The notes beneath the pieces are model-generated. The model ran no database searches, was not told the origin of the DNA, and worked only from the letters and a program-made list of their open reading frames with translations. Shown here piece by piece: positions 50,668 to 61,046 of a DNA stretch of 64,000 nucleotides. Made by a program: the position numbers and the translations under genes. Positions within the stretch are counted from its first letter, which is position 1. Every line of letters starts with the position of its first letter. This DNA is from Symsagittifera roscoffensis (lineage: Eukaryota; Xenacoelomorpha; Acoela; Convolutidae): the NCBI RefSeq assembly GCF_963678635.1, contig NC_087063.1:6792386-6856385 (forward strand), read 5' to 3'.

Positions 50668-51261
50668 TTTTATATTTCATAATCTTTGCACCTCTGAAAT
50701 ATTTTGAACTTTCATTTTTCAAAATAACATGCTGACAAACACGCAGCGACTCTAGTTCATACTTAGCCAATAGGATTCATCCAATCCGTCGCCTTCTCTA
50801 ACTATAACACAAACCAACTAGACGAACGATATTACAACTCCAGGCATATCTATAACTATAACTTTGCGACCTCCAGGTCAAAAATAAGCAAACCACTCCA
50901 ACTTGACAACTAAAATAAATATCACCATAATATCATAACCCTCCCTTATCTAATAACCCAAAAATCAACAATATTTCCCCAACTCAGACCTCAAATACCC
51001 CCCAAAACAAATATGTTAAATTATCCTAAAGTAAAAGAACGACCATTTTAATTAGCCTAAAGTATAAAAATCTCAAAAATACCCCAGATCATTTGACAAA
51101 TAAAAATAAAGAAAAAGAAGACCTCCCGATCACCATAAAATTCGCCCCCAACAATTTTTCACAAAACTCAAACCACTTGTCAAAAACCAATAAATAATCC
51201 GACCACACTTGAAAATTGCCCCAAACACCAAAAAATATTCGATCGAGAAGCCATTTCTTAA
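50668..51261. other. Non-coding spacer between pol and the env region
   Basis: A/C-rich, stops in all frames, no feature identified. It may hold splicing signals for the downstream genes. Confidence 0.4.
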
Positions 51262-51492
51262 ATGCTCTTCTCTCGACCAGTCAACATAATTCTTAACATT
51301 CTCATAAACTTTTTAACGATATTTAAACTTTTAATCATATTTCTTTTTGATACCTTTGAATTTTTTGTAATAATCTTAATCATTTTTTGCAATATTTTTT
51401 TAATTTTCTATTCCATATTTGAACTATACCTCCAACTTTCAAAAGCTATTGACTATATCCACAGGTACGATTCACAAAACTTATCTAAATGA
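51262..51492 (+). CDS. Small hydrophobic protein 1
   Basis: 76 codons. After a short basic-polar start (MLFSRPVN) nearly 55 residues are Ile/Leu/Phe, enough for two membrane segments, then a polar end (QLSKAIDYIHRYDSQNLSK). Its stop overlaps the next start as ATGA (51489-51492), an arrangement suited to termination-reinitiation. No homologue recalled. Base use differs from neighbours: T-rich instead of A-rich, as required for Phe/Ile/Leu codons. Confidence 0.5.
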   Translation: MLFSRPVNIILNILINFLTIFKLLIIFLFDTFEFFVIILIIFCNIFLIFYSIFELYLQLSKAIDYIHRYDSQNLSK

Positions 51493-51677
51493 TACGAACC
51501 ATTTTTAGTAGAACAGATATTTTTCTACTATTTGTAATTTTTATAACATTTCTATCATCCCTCATCTTGACAATATGCAAATGTATAAAGAAAGCAATCA
51601 TCACATTCGCCCTAGCAACAATCCTCCTAATTCTTTTTCTAGAAGAATACTATAATAAACATAATTTTTTCCACTAA
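51489..51677 (+). CDS. Small hydrophobic protein 2
   Basis: 62 codons. Basic N-terminus (MIRTIFSRTD) then two hydrophobic stretches (IFLLFVIFITFLSSLILTI and IITFALATILLILFL) separated by CKCIKKA, a hairpin-like membrane protein resembling a viroporin in layout only. Coupled to protein 1 by ATGA. Its 3' end overlaps the following ATG-less frame, which lies +1. Confidence 0.5.
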   Translation: MIRTIFSRTDIFLLFVIFITFLSSLILTICKCIKKAIITFALATILLILFLEEYYNKHNFFH

Positions 51678-52818
51678 AAGAATAAATAAAAAACCATCAA
51701 AAATTGCTAACCAACAATCACTCAGTCAGTCTTCACCGACATCAACCCAAGATAACCCAACACCACCTTCAACTACCCAAAACCCCCAAACATCCACACG
51801 AATTTCCTTTCAAGATAACCCATATACCTTTGAAGAACGACACGCTCGCTTATCTGAACCACTAGAACCAGTCCAACGACAAGCACCTCTAAGCGAACCA
51901 ACATATAACTTATACCCAACAATACCACAAGAATTAAGTAGAATACGAAATCTTAGTCAAAACCAAAATACAGTCGAAATAAATAGACAAATTATACATC
52001 CTCGACGAAACAGGAATTTTCAAACTCCCCGAGTTCATTTTGATATACCTCAATCCCCATCACAAAGTACTCCAGAAAACCCCATTGGTATATTACCAGA
52101 AACCCCTACGCTTCTTTCACAACGTAGCACCTCAAGCCTACCCTCAGATTACTTAGATTCAACACCAACATCTGAACAAATTCGTGAAAATCCCTTTAAC
52201 CCCACAAACCAAACATCACGACTACCGTATTGGACAACACATTCATTCACACAAGGTGAACCAAATCTAATCAATGATCCAATAGATATTTCTACGGATA
52301 CAACAACATCCTCATCACTACCAGAAACATTATCACTACCATCAACACCATCAATAAGCCAGATTTCACCACCACCTTTTAACTTAAATTTCCCAAATAA
52401 CCTCGACGCTAGATATCGAGAACAATCATCAACAAATATTCCTTTAAGACTAGACTGGAATACATTCACAGCACCTCCACCATTATTTGGACAACACCCA
52501 GAAAGTAACCGACTCCATAACTGGGCACTCAATAGACTACAATATCGACAAGACATCCACGAAGACATTCGTGATCATAACATCCAAATACTCCAACAAA
52601 ATAGTCTACAATTAAAATTTGAAATCACGGTTAAACTAAACAACATTACTCAACATCCCTACCCATTAAACCCACCAAATATAACAGCTCAATCACTACC
52701 ACCACCATTTATAACAACTGAGGTAATATACAAATACGACAGATATACCAAAAAGACAATTGGTTACATCACATTTTATAACCCATACTCAGGATTATCA
52801 TACACATGTATATTCTAA
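51643..52818 (+). CDS. Pro/Ser/Thr/Gln-rich frame without a start codon
   Basis: About 391 codons open from 51643 to TAA at 52816-52818 without a single Met codon seen. Composition is Pro, Ser, Thr, Gln, Asn-rich and disordered, with segments such as SQSSPTSTQDNPTPPSTTQ, then a more ordered C-terminal third (LKFEITVKLNNITQHPYPL; EVIYKYDRYTKKTIGYITF). The frame begins immediately after TTCTTTTTCTAG (51631-51642), a good splice acceptor, so it is probably a spliced exon. The alternative is +1 shifting from hydrophobic protein 2. It overlaps the Env start by 13 bp. Confidence 0.55.
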   Translation, partial: KNTIINIIFSTKRINKKPSKIANQQSLSQSSPTSTQDNPTPPSTTQNPQTSTRISFQDNPYTFEERHARLSEPLEPVQRQAPLSEPTYNLYPTIPQELSRIRNLSQNQNTVEINRQIIHPRRNRNFQTPRVHFDIPQSPSQSTPENPIGILPETPTLLSQRSTSSLPSDYLDSTPTSEQIRENPFNPTNQTSRLPYWTTHSFTQGEPNLINDPIDISTDTTTSSSLPETLSLPSTPSISQISPPPFNLNFPNNLDARYREQSSTNIPLRLDWNTFTAPPPLFGQHPESNRLHNWALNRLQYRQDIHEDIRDHNIQILQQNSLQLKFEITVKLNNITQHPYPLNPPNITAQSLPPPFITTEVIYKYDRYTKKTIGYITFYNPYSGLSYTCIF

Positions 52819-55415
52819 AAATATTAATTTTTCTCCAACTCTTTTTTCTAGTAATCTCCAATCAGAATATAAACCCTTCCCCCCGCACAGGACCCCAACA
52901 TTTATTAGTAACACATTACGATTGTGAAGAAAATGAACAAAAAACACTACACAAATATGCAATAAATCAAATATCACAATGCGAAACAGAACCACAAGCT
53001 ATAGAAACTACAAATGTAATAGCGACACTTTATTCAAAAGCCCGAGCAACAACAGTCACAGGATATAAATTCACAGCAACATTTTCTGAAAAGAAAGTAC
53101 ATTGTTCACAAGTCTCAAATGGAAATAAAAACAGACTTGACCACGAATCATTCTACCAGAGTAATATCGAACGACTTTTACATCTCAATCCCGAAGATTG
53201 TAAAAACGAGTTACTCAGACTAAATATCACAAGAAATAAAAACACAGATAGAAAATTAGTATATTTCCAAGTTTTTGCAGATTCTGTACATCAAGCAGAA
53301 CTTGAAAGATATCAAGGAAATATAAAACTAGATGAAAAATACCCATACAACGGCGCACACGGAAGATTAACTTATGACATACACGATAAACACTGGATAA
53401 CACACATTGGTATAAATGACCCATCAAACTGCAAAGCAGACACAAAAAATAAAGGATATCAAGAAATCATGTTTTTCGATTGGAAAATACAACTCGAAAA
53501 AATACAACTCACACGCAATTTATCTGACAACACAATGATCTATCAAGGAATTAGATTACCCTGTAAAAACGATCAAGGCTATTGTGACCCTACAACACGA
53601 ACACAAGCAACAATTGTTTGGTTCCCCGAAGACACATGTACAACATTTCAATTAGCAAAAATACACGCTCGTATGATAAAATTTCACGAAAAATATTTTA
53701 TACAATCAATCCCATATGAACAAGTAAATCCATCACGAAAACAAAGTTCTAATTTTAGAAACATACTCAATATAGAAAATAATTTGACACGTTTTCAAAT
53801 ATATCAAGAAACAGAACTTGCATGTAAATACAGAAATCCACTTCACAAAACACAATACTCCGAGATATTAGTTGAATACGAAAAAGGATTCGACATGACC
53901 ACTGGAAAAGTAAAAATCGACTCATACGCCACAAGTCACCCTATAAACGAAGGAACATCATATATACCAGTTGATTTTCAAAAAAGTAAAGGTCAACCTG
54001 GTGGACATCTAAAGCCCCATGACACTAGAAGCACACGTTTACAAGAGCTATCACTAATGAATAGTACATATTTTGGTAATATCCACTATGATATTCACTT
54101 AGATATGAAATTAGACTACACAATCAGCCGAATTTTTCAAGAAATGTCACTCTCTGAATTAGAAACACTTCACCAACTATGCGAATTAGAAAGGACACAA
54201 ATCCTACAATCACTTGCCCTAGCAGTATTAAAAATACCCTACGCAGGATATTTACTATCAGGAAATAGATCAAATTTTTTAGACTATGAAGGAAACATTT
54301 TATGGTTCTATACCTGTACCAAAAAAGTATCACCACTATATGTTTTTGAAGATAAACGATGCTATAAAAGAATCCCTATCTTTTATAAGAATAAAGTACA
54401 TTTCGTTGACACACTTTCAAGACGAACCTATTTCTGGGATACCGCAGTCCCATGTGGATCAGAAAATAGCCACAATGTAGTACAACTGAACCCTGATGAA
54501 GATAAATATTACCTTCTTACCCCATATCCCACATTAATGCAATCACTCAAAAAATTTTCACCTGAAAGCATTAGAGCTATTGCTCGAAACCCAAATATTG
54601 ACCTACAGTCAATTGGAATCTACTCAAAATCCGATATAAAACATCACATTAGAACACAACAATTCCAAGAATTATTAACACAAATGGACACTATACAAAG
54701 ACAATCAATTGACCAAAACTTACGCAAACTTGCCGAAACCGCAGGATTTGCAGATATTTATACACAAGACTATAGCGGATACTTTAAAGACATTAAAGAC
54801 TATATATATCTAAACGGTGAAAAATACCGACCACAAGATATCTCAACTATAAATATTTTTAGCTTTGTTACACTCAAAAATGAAATTCTTGATTTTCTAG
54901 GATGGCCCTATTACATCTTAGAAAAATTAACTATTTTATACGCAATGTTTAACTTTATAGGATTTCTTTTTTCACTTTTAAAAGGAATCTATAATACATG
55001 CGCTATACACACACAAGTAAATAGACAAGCAAGTGTAGCACGCATACTATTTGCAGGATTTTTTGGAATTGTTTCATCATCAATAAACAAAATTCTTTTC
55101 GACGCACAAATAAAAGAATACAACACAAAAATAGCAACAAGACAAAACACATATGACGAAGAACATAACAATGTAGAAATAACGGCCACAGCACCACAAT
55201 TACCACCCCTACCGCATAACCATCCATTATCCCTAGCCCCACGAAATTTTCGAAATCTAGCAAAAACACATAATCCAAATTTTAGACCAACCATATCACA
55301 AAGTCCCATTCAACATATAATGACACATCATTCACTAGATGAAAATACATATGAACAAATTATAGAACAACCCCATACCACCGCTTTTCAGTCTCAAAAT
55401 AATAATTTTTTTTAG
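52806..55415 (+). CDS. Env-like membrane glycoprotein
   Basis: 869 codons. A signal peptide (ILKILIFLQLFFLVIS) is followed by a Cys-bearing ectodomain that begins HYDCEENEQK, with a YDC...QCE...C spacing familiar from glycoproteins captured by metazoan retroelements, and several N-x-S/T sites (LRLNITRN, NLSDN, ENNLTRF, LMNSTYF). Near residues 700-730 LEKLTILYAMFNFIGFLFSLL is the likely anchor, with a second hydrophobic stretch (RILFAGFFGIVSSSINKILF) near 740-765, then a ~100-residue Pro/His/Asn-rich tail. The fusion class and donor virus are not identified. The frame is intact and ends at a U UUU UUU UAG. Confidence 0.72.
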   Translation: MYILKILIFLQLFFLVISNQNINPSPRTGPQHLLVTHYDCEENEQKTLHKYAINQISQCETEPQAIETTNVIATLYSKARATTVTGYKFTATFSEKKVHCSQVSNGNKNRLDHESFYQSNIERLLHLNPEDCKNELLRLNITRNKNTDRKLVYFQVFADSVHQAELERYQGNIKLDEKYPYNGAHGRLTYDIHDKHWITHIGINDPSNCKADTKNKGYQEIMFFDWKIQLEKIQLTRNLSDNTMIYQGIRLPCKNDQGYCDPTTRTQATIVWFPEDTCTTFQLAKIHARMIKFHEKYFIQSIPYEQVNPSRKQSSNFRNILNIENNLTRFQIYQETELACKYRNPLHKTQYSEILVEYEKGFDMTTGKVKIDSYATSHPINEGTSYIPVDFQKSKGQPGGHLKPHDTRSTRLQELSLMNSTYFGNIHYDIHLDMKLDYTISRIFQEMSLSELETLHQLCELERTQILQSLALAVLKIPYAGYLLSGNRSNFLDYEGNILWFYTCTKKVSPLYVFEDKRCYKRIPIFYKNKVHFVDTLSRRTYFWDTAVPCGSENSHNVVQLNPDEDKYYLLTPYPTLMQSLKKFSPESIRAIARNPNIDLQSIGIYSKSDIKHHIRTQQFQELLTQMDTIQRQSIDQNLRKLAETAGFADIYTQDYSGYFKDIKDYIYLNGEKYRPQDISTINIFSFVTLKNEILDFLGWPYYILEKLTILYAMFNFIGFLFSLLKGIYNTCAIHTQVNRQASVARILFAGFFGIVSSSINKILFDAQIKEYNTKIATRQNTYDEEHNNVEITATAPQLPPLPHNHPLSLAPRNFRNLAKTHNPNFRPTISQSPIQHIMTHHSLDENTYEQIIEQPHTTAFQSQNNNFF
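55406..55412 (+). promoter_or_regulatory. Candidate -1 frameshift site U UUU UUU at the Env stop
   Basis: In the Env frame the codons are AAT TTT TTT TAG, so the heptamer fits X XXY YYZ. The -1 frame is closed by TAA at 55403-55405 and opens exactly here, staying open to 57229. Confidence 0.5.
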
Positions 55416-57645
55416 CCCACGATGAGCCGACAACTTGGATCCCTACACCGCTCAAATTCCCACCCAACCAACCTCAACACTCCAATTACAATAATTTTGC
55501 TTTCCCGCCACCCGATTTCCCAATCAATAATGTAACATCAGGCATGAATTCAGACACTAATTCACATATCTCAGTTTTATACTCCATTTCACAACTCAAT
55601 AACCCAAATATTGAAACCCCTGATGAATTTGCAGACCCTGAACCATCTCCATCCAATAATTTTCAAACCAACTCCTCAGTTTTTTCCAAACCCCCTTTTC
55701 AACCAATCCCACCAAATAACCCACTCCCATCCATTTCTACACCCTCTTATGCTTCACAAGTCACCCCAACCTACTCTTCATTTCATTCAGACCGATCATC
55801 CAATTCTCCAGATACTCCCCAAATCTCCCAGGAACTAGATAATTTTATCACCCTACAACAACAACCCTTCCACCTTGAAAACCCCACTATAAATCAGATT
55901 TCATCCACAATAGAATCATCAAACCCACCTACCCCTACACCCTCTTCAGCTTATACCGCATCATTAGCACCATCATCCACATCCACCGAATCATCAAATA
56001 GCACTAATAGAGCTTATCGCACTTTCAAAAGAAAATTCCCAAACCATCCATTTCCAACAAAACCAGGAATAGCCCGTGAATATATTAATCATCCAAATCA
56101 CACTAACACGAAAGATTTTTTAGCAATCACCCTACCTTCATTTCCACAATATACTTTGAACACTCCTAACAACACTAACGACACACGTAGTTTTGTAGAT
56201 GAACAAGTTTTAATGCCTACACTTCATTGGACATCATATTATCATTTTACTAACCCCCTTTGCCTACCTTTATCTAATACTCACATCGATATAGAAAGAA
56301 ATAAAGATATGCTATATCGACTCACCACACCACTAACACATAGACAGTTTACTTATATAGGATACAAAAAGTCACTAAAAACATACACTGCACCCCGAGC
56401 AAACGAATATACGCTAGAATATTACGATCACAACATCATCCGAGCTAACCAAGACCAATTTTTAGATGATGATCGTTTCGCTAACCCACAAATCACAGAA
56501 AAATTTTTCATCAAAACACCATATGTATTTACACTCAATATATTTGATCGCAAATTCGACCACGTCATTTCTGAAGCACTAACCGACACACAAGCTTACG
56601 AAAGTTTTAAAGAAAGATTTCAATTATTTTCACTAACCTTTAATTTCCTTTCACCACATGAACGCGATTTGCACTGCTCACACGACATTATGTTACGCAC
56701 TAAACAAACGCACACATATACATATTATCGATTCATACAAAATTATTTTGATCTACACACTCCATCAAGACAACCACACCACCGTTTTCAATTTATTAAC
56801 TCTAAATACACATCACCATTTTTTCTTAACTTCACATATTGCATCAAAGATACTAACCTTCACGGTATTCTTCGCAATTATGATCCCATAACCCAAATGT
56901 ATATTTTTTGTCCCATCACGAAGACCTTCAACGCAGAAGAATCCAGACCCTTCCTTATCCCACATGAATTTGTCCAACCTATAGAAATCCCGATATTAGA
57001 ATTCATTCACAACACTAAATACAATCACAAATTATATAATCTCATCCAAAACACACCTTATGAGTTTGCAGTTGGCACTGAAGAACTAAAAAATATTAAA
57101 GCACTTCAATTGCTTTGGCCACTGCTTCAAACTAAAAACATCATTCGCATACTAGCAAAATTACTAACAACTTCCGACATAATACACGACATCTTCCCCC
57201 ACGGTTTTTCCCCGACGACTAACAGGTAAGTATAATTTATCATATTCTTCACTAATAAATTTGAAATAAATACTAACCATTCTTATCCATGTCTTATTTA
57301 GATTTTTAGTCTTCATCCCACGATCATCTACAAATTACACAAAAGAAAATTAAAAATAGAAAACTTCTTCATTCAAAACTCTATTAATATTTTGCACTAG
57401 ATAAATTCAATAAAAATCATACCAATGTAGTAAATTAATTTATAAATTATTTCCCTAAAAGCAGTAATTTTAATAATGATGAAAATTTGTAACTTAATTT
57501 TTCCCCAAAAAACTAGCAGTAAAATTGAAATTCTATGTAGTAAATTGATAAAACGAAAATGCAGTACTAACCTTTTGATATTTTCATTCACTCGCACAGG
57601 AATTCTATCCAAACTCGCACAGCTCGCCCACGAAGAATTGTTTAA
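55406..57645 (+). CDS. ORF X, ~600-codon unknown frame, possibly Env-X fusion, spliced end
   Basis: The open frame runs 55406-57229; the first Met is at 55544 (561 codons). The first ~165 residues are Pro/Ser/Thr/Asn-rich and disordered. From about FKRKFPNHPFPTKPG on it looks globular with many aromatic residues (LTHRQFTYIGYKKSL; TPYVFTLNIFDRKFD; YRFIQNYFDL). The annotated stop lies inside a GTAAGT donor (57226); TACTAAC at 57564 and TTCATTCACTCGCACAG at 57599 complete an intron, and exon 2 (57600-57645) adds a short Arg-rich tail in phase. No family recognised. Expression could be by -1 shifting from Env or from the internal Met. Confidence 0.55.
57226..57599 (+). other. Predicted intron in ORF X
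   Basis: Donor CAG|GTAAGT, branch point TACTAAC about 30 nt before acceptor CTCGCACAG|G. All three signals are near-consensus, which is rare by chance. Confidence 0.65.
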
Positions 57646-58803
57646 ATAATGAATTTCAGTTTCAAGCTTTCACACTCAACAACTCTAACACACGATAACA
57701 CGTTTCAAACTTTCCTTTAACCCGGTTGGAAAGGAATTATATACTAAACAAAACTAACCAATGCAGCTTACTAAGCACCACAAATCATAGAATAACAGCA
57801 TGACTAAGGAAACCAACGGTACCCAAACCGGATTAACCCAGTTTAAAACTGGATAATTTATTCTTTTGAAGACTATTATAAAGTCTAAGAAAGAAATAAT
57901 AAAACACAAAAAAGTCGAAAGACAAACCCATACCAAAAACAATTTGATTTTTGAAAAAAGGACACAACCAACGAAACATAAGAAAAACCACAATAAACCC
58001 AACATAAAACGTTATCACATAACAGGACCTCTCACAAAAACCGCACGAAATCATGCTCCCACTCCTGGCCTAACCCACCAGAGAGGACGTCCTGAGCATG
58101 CTCTATAGCCGGCCTAACCCACCGCGCTACATCCACGCTTTGTGACCATACTCCTATTTTTAATAAGAGGTACTCAAGGGTGAGTAACTCTTCAAAATAA
58201 CCGAACTAAAACAAAAAGCTTTTGTGAAAACAACTAGCCAAAATCATAATTAAAACACCGAACTAATAGAAATTTTATAAAATGTAAATTACACCTTGCA
58301 GTATATAGATCAGCATACAACATCAAATACGATTGTCCAAAGACAAAAGGACCCCACTACACTCGAAAAAGAATGGCCAACCACAATCAATATGCCGTCC
58401 ACAATCACAACTCAAATGATTTAGAGTACGACTTGACTTCGCAGAAAAGGACTTCATTGAACTAGACCAATGACCACCTCGATGTTCAAGTATACGTACA
58501 GATCCGAGTAACCAGGCATCCCCTCCACGCACAATCTCCACGCCATTCCCAGACTAGGTTGAATACAAAAGAAGTTCTCTACATGAAACAGAAAAACCTG
58601 TCATAGCAAACCATTCTGAAATCAGATTTGAGTTTGTTGAGAAAACCCAGTCGTTGCCATAAGAAGACACAACGATTGATCCTGGAACTTCTCTAACAGG
58701 AGAAACCAGAAGAAATATGATGTTCGCCAAATACCAACGTCTATCATCCATCCTTTGAATTGCAGAAAAACTATTCTAAAAAACTCTGTAAAACCCGGAT
58801 GGG
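57646..58803. other. 3' region between ORF X and the 3' LTR
   Basis: No convincing gene. About 58050-58140 has two copies of GGCCTAACCCACC; on the minus strand the second reads TAGCGCGGTGGG, matching the tRNA box A consensus at 11 of 12 positions, with no good box B. It ends at AAAACCCGGATGGG, a likely polypurine-type tract directly before the LTR. Confidence 0.45.
58790..58803 (+). other. Candidate polypurine tract
   Basis: AAAACCCGGATGGG precedes the TGG of the 3' LTR. The last seven bases GGATGGG are mostly purine, a modest match. Confidence 0.4.
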
Positions 58804-59028
58804 TGGAACCTGATCTAAACTACATTTTATGATTGGATAAATTAGATATTTTACCACTGTAAAGTATTTAATATTAACCAATCATGGTCCATCTAACTAA
58901 CAACCCACTTATTTGTAAGTGCTGAAATTACTTGTAATTTCAGCACCAGAGAGATTTGAATTTAACTTAGAAATTAGTTGCCTCTCCAAGAAAACTTCAG
59001 CAGCCGCAATAAACCAGTATACCCTAGA
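58804..59028 (+). repeat. 3' LTR (shared portion)
   Basis: Identical to 41329-41553 except at two sites. The true end may be 59214, where ACTCA is followed by AAAA, the same four bases that precede the 5' LTR. Confidence 0.8.
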
Positions 59029-60610
59029 TCTATTGAGCCTAGCAGAGACTAGTTAAACAACCTGAGACTAGAATAGTATAAGAGTAAGATTAGGATCGGT
59101 ATTAGACTAAGAAGTTGCACGAATCTATCCGGCCGAAAATAAGATAGCGTGACGAGCAGACGGTGTACCCTATCCGAAATTACTCTATGAGTTAAGACCA
59201 TCGGTTATAACTCAAAAACATCATGTAGCCGATCTTTTTTCGTGTGACAACATCTTTGCATGTTTCTGGTATACAGTGGCGTGCACAGTGGAGTTTTTTG
59301 AGGAGAGGGGGAGGTGTTTTCAGCAATCAGAATTGAGGGTGAGGGGGGTTGAATCCTAGGTACACTACTGCTAGATATAGGTTTCATGAGTGCTTTGGAA
59401 GTATAATTGAACTTGAAATATCTGTTTGATATTCTGACTCCAGTTGAACTCTAGGCGGGCATGGGTGGCGGAGGACAGAGCGGCAGTCTAGTCGGAACAA
59501 CAGGGACTCACCAAACTTAAACTTTATACACTCTTCGAAATTATTATCAATTAATAATCCTTGGTATATTCCATCATACACTTGATTGACGAATCTCTCT
59601 TTGTAAAAAAACTTGTGTAATCATTTCTGGTTGTAAATATTGAGTCACATATCTCGGGGTTGATTTATTTGATTATTCGTGCGTTTCAGTGCAGTGTTTA
59701 AGTATGAAAACCAGAAAAAAAATCAATTGAGGACTATACAAAAATATATACTTTCAGAATCTTTTGATAAAACTTTGATTTTGAAAATTGGCAGCCATTT
59801 ATGACGAAACGAAAATATTGCAAAAACAAAAAGTCAAAGATTTCTTCTATTTACGAATGGGTGGCCTTTTCTCTTACATTTTTTGTTCCAAACGTTCTTA
59901 TTGATCTGAAAACCTCAAAAGTTATATAAATAACGAAAAAAAACTTATTTTGAACAAAATGTTAGTTGGTCGATTCATGTCCTCACAAATGTCACTTCAA
60001 ATTGTCATCCCTCTAATGAAAAACAAAGTGAAACATAACTTTCTGAAATTTTTTTGAGAATTCTACAAATTCTGCAAAAAGTTGAAGTCAGGCAAGCAGT
60101 TTATTAAAAAACAATCATTAGCATAAAAAGTTATCAAGTCGTTTCTGATGATACCAAACTTATTTTGCAGGACTTCTTGAACTTATCAGACTTTGAGCAA
60201 AAATGCCCGTCTTTTCACTATTTTTATAAGGTTTTAACGCTTGTATGTGAAGGGCTTCACTTTTTATTAACTCTTTTTCAATTAATTCATTGTACACTTA
60301 GAAAATTGAAATTTTCACTTTCATTGATGCCTGTTTTTTTTAAATTACTCTGAACATCGTTTAATTAGAGTTATTACAAAATTACATCGAGAGAAATTGA
60401 TCTCAGCCGCCCTCTTTTAACAGACTGTTCTTGACTTTCACAATCTGCTGTAATTTTTTTCAGCGGATAATTAAGGCAAAAAACTTTTCACACAACATGA
60501 AAAAAGAGCCACTAGAAGATTGGGTTGTTCATAGTGCGACTTGTTTGTGGTCTCAGTCGTTTCTTAAGATTTCACTCCATGGAAAAATTTGTTGCAGGTG
60601 TTAAAAACTG
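59029..60610. other. Non-coding sequence after the retroelement
   Basis: 59029-59214 may be the distal 3' LTR. 59274-59370 (CAGTGGCGTGCAC ... GTACACTACTG) has imperfect inverted ends like a short hAT-type MITE but no matching 8 bp duplication. The rest is AT-rich with no gene. Confidence 0.4.
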
Positions 60611-60617
60611 GTTTTTC

Positions 60618-60705
60618 AGGACCGCAGTAGCTTAGTGCATGTTCAATATCAGGTGTTGATAATTTTATAGAGACTAGAGTTCAGATCAACTGCCCCGCAG
60701 TGGCG
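60618..60705 (+). repeat. tRNA-like / SINE-head-like fragment
   Basis: GTAGCTTAGTGCATG resembles box A (10 of 12) and GAGTTCAGATCAAC about 45 bp later resembles box B. A complete cloverleaf is not seen. Confidence 0.35.
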
Positions 60706-60979
60706 AAAAGGATAAAAACCAATTATCTACAGAAAAATATACAGTTTTTAGTACTGTTGTAATTTTAAATAGTTAACCTTTGATCATGTAATTTTAATCA
60801 TCGATTATAATGCATTTTGTTTTGAAAAATTTATAGTCTGCATATCTTTTTTATATAAGCAATTGTGCTGAAAAGGTCATATGAATCAGTTCTGAACAAA
60901 ATTAGTTTTCTTATCGCGGGAACGCTTAGTTGGCAAAATCTTAGAAGGATCTCTTCAAAACTGTAGTTTGATGTAAATA

Positions 60980-61046
60980 ATTTTCCTCAAGTGAGTTCAG
61001 CTCATTATAACACTGAAGGAAACTTTTCCTGTTTACAATTGTTTGT
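60980..61046 (+). repeat. Dispersed repeat, copy 1
   Basis: TTTTCCTCAAGTGAGTTCAG and the next 45 bases match 63936-64000 with about five differences. Confidence 0.8.

Larger units (their letters stand above)
41329..59028 (+). mobile_element. Env-bearing Ty3/Gypsy-class LTR retroelement, 17.7 kb
   Basis: 225 bp direct repeats (41329-41553, 58804-59028) with two differences enclose plus-strand frames in the order ORF A, ORF B, Gag, Pol (protease, RT, RNase H, integrase), two small hydrophobic frames, a Pro/Ser/Thr frame, Env-like glycoprotein, ORF X. The RT-before-integrase order places it with Ty3/Gypsy and retroviruses. The coding strand is strikingly A-rich (Asn, Lys, Thr, Gln codons), as in some retroviruses. 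Breaks: a stop in ORF B, two compensating frameshifts in pol and a stop after integrase. If the 3' LTR really ends at a CA at 59214 (followed by AAAA, as precedes the 5' LTR), the 5' LTR has lost its distal part. Length and gene number are well above the usual 5-10 kb. Confidence 0.9.

Noticed and set aside
58050-58140. tRNA gene on the minus strand
   Set aside because: A good box A is present but no box B or cloverleaf; it may be a SINE remnant at most.
59274-59370. Complete hAT MITE
   Set aside because: The ends CAGTGGCGTGCAC and GTACACTACTG are only partly inverted and the 8 bp on either side (CTGGTATA, CTAGATAT) do not match, so it is mentioned only as a possibility.
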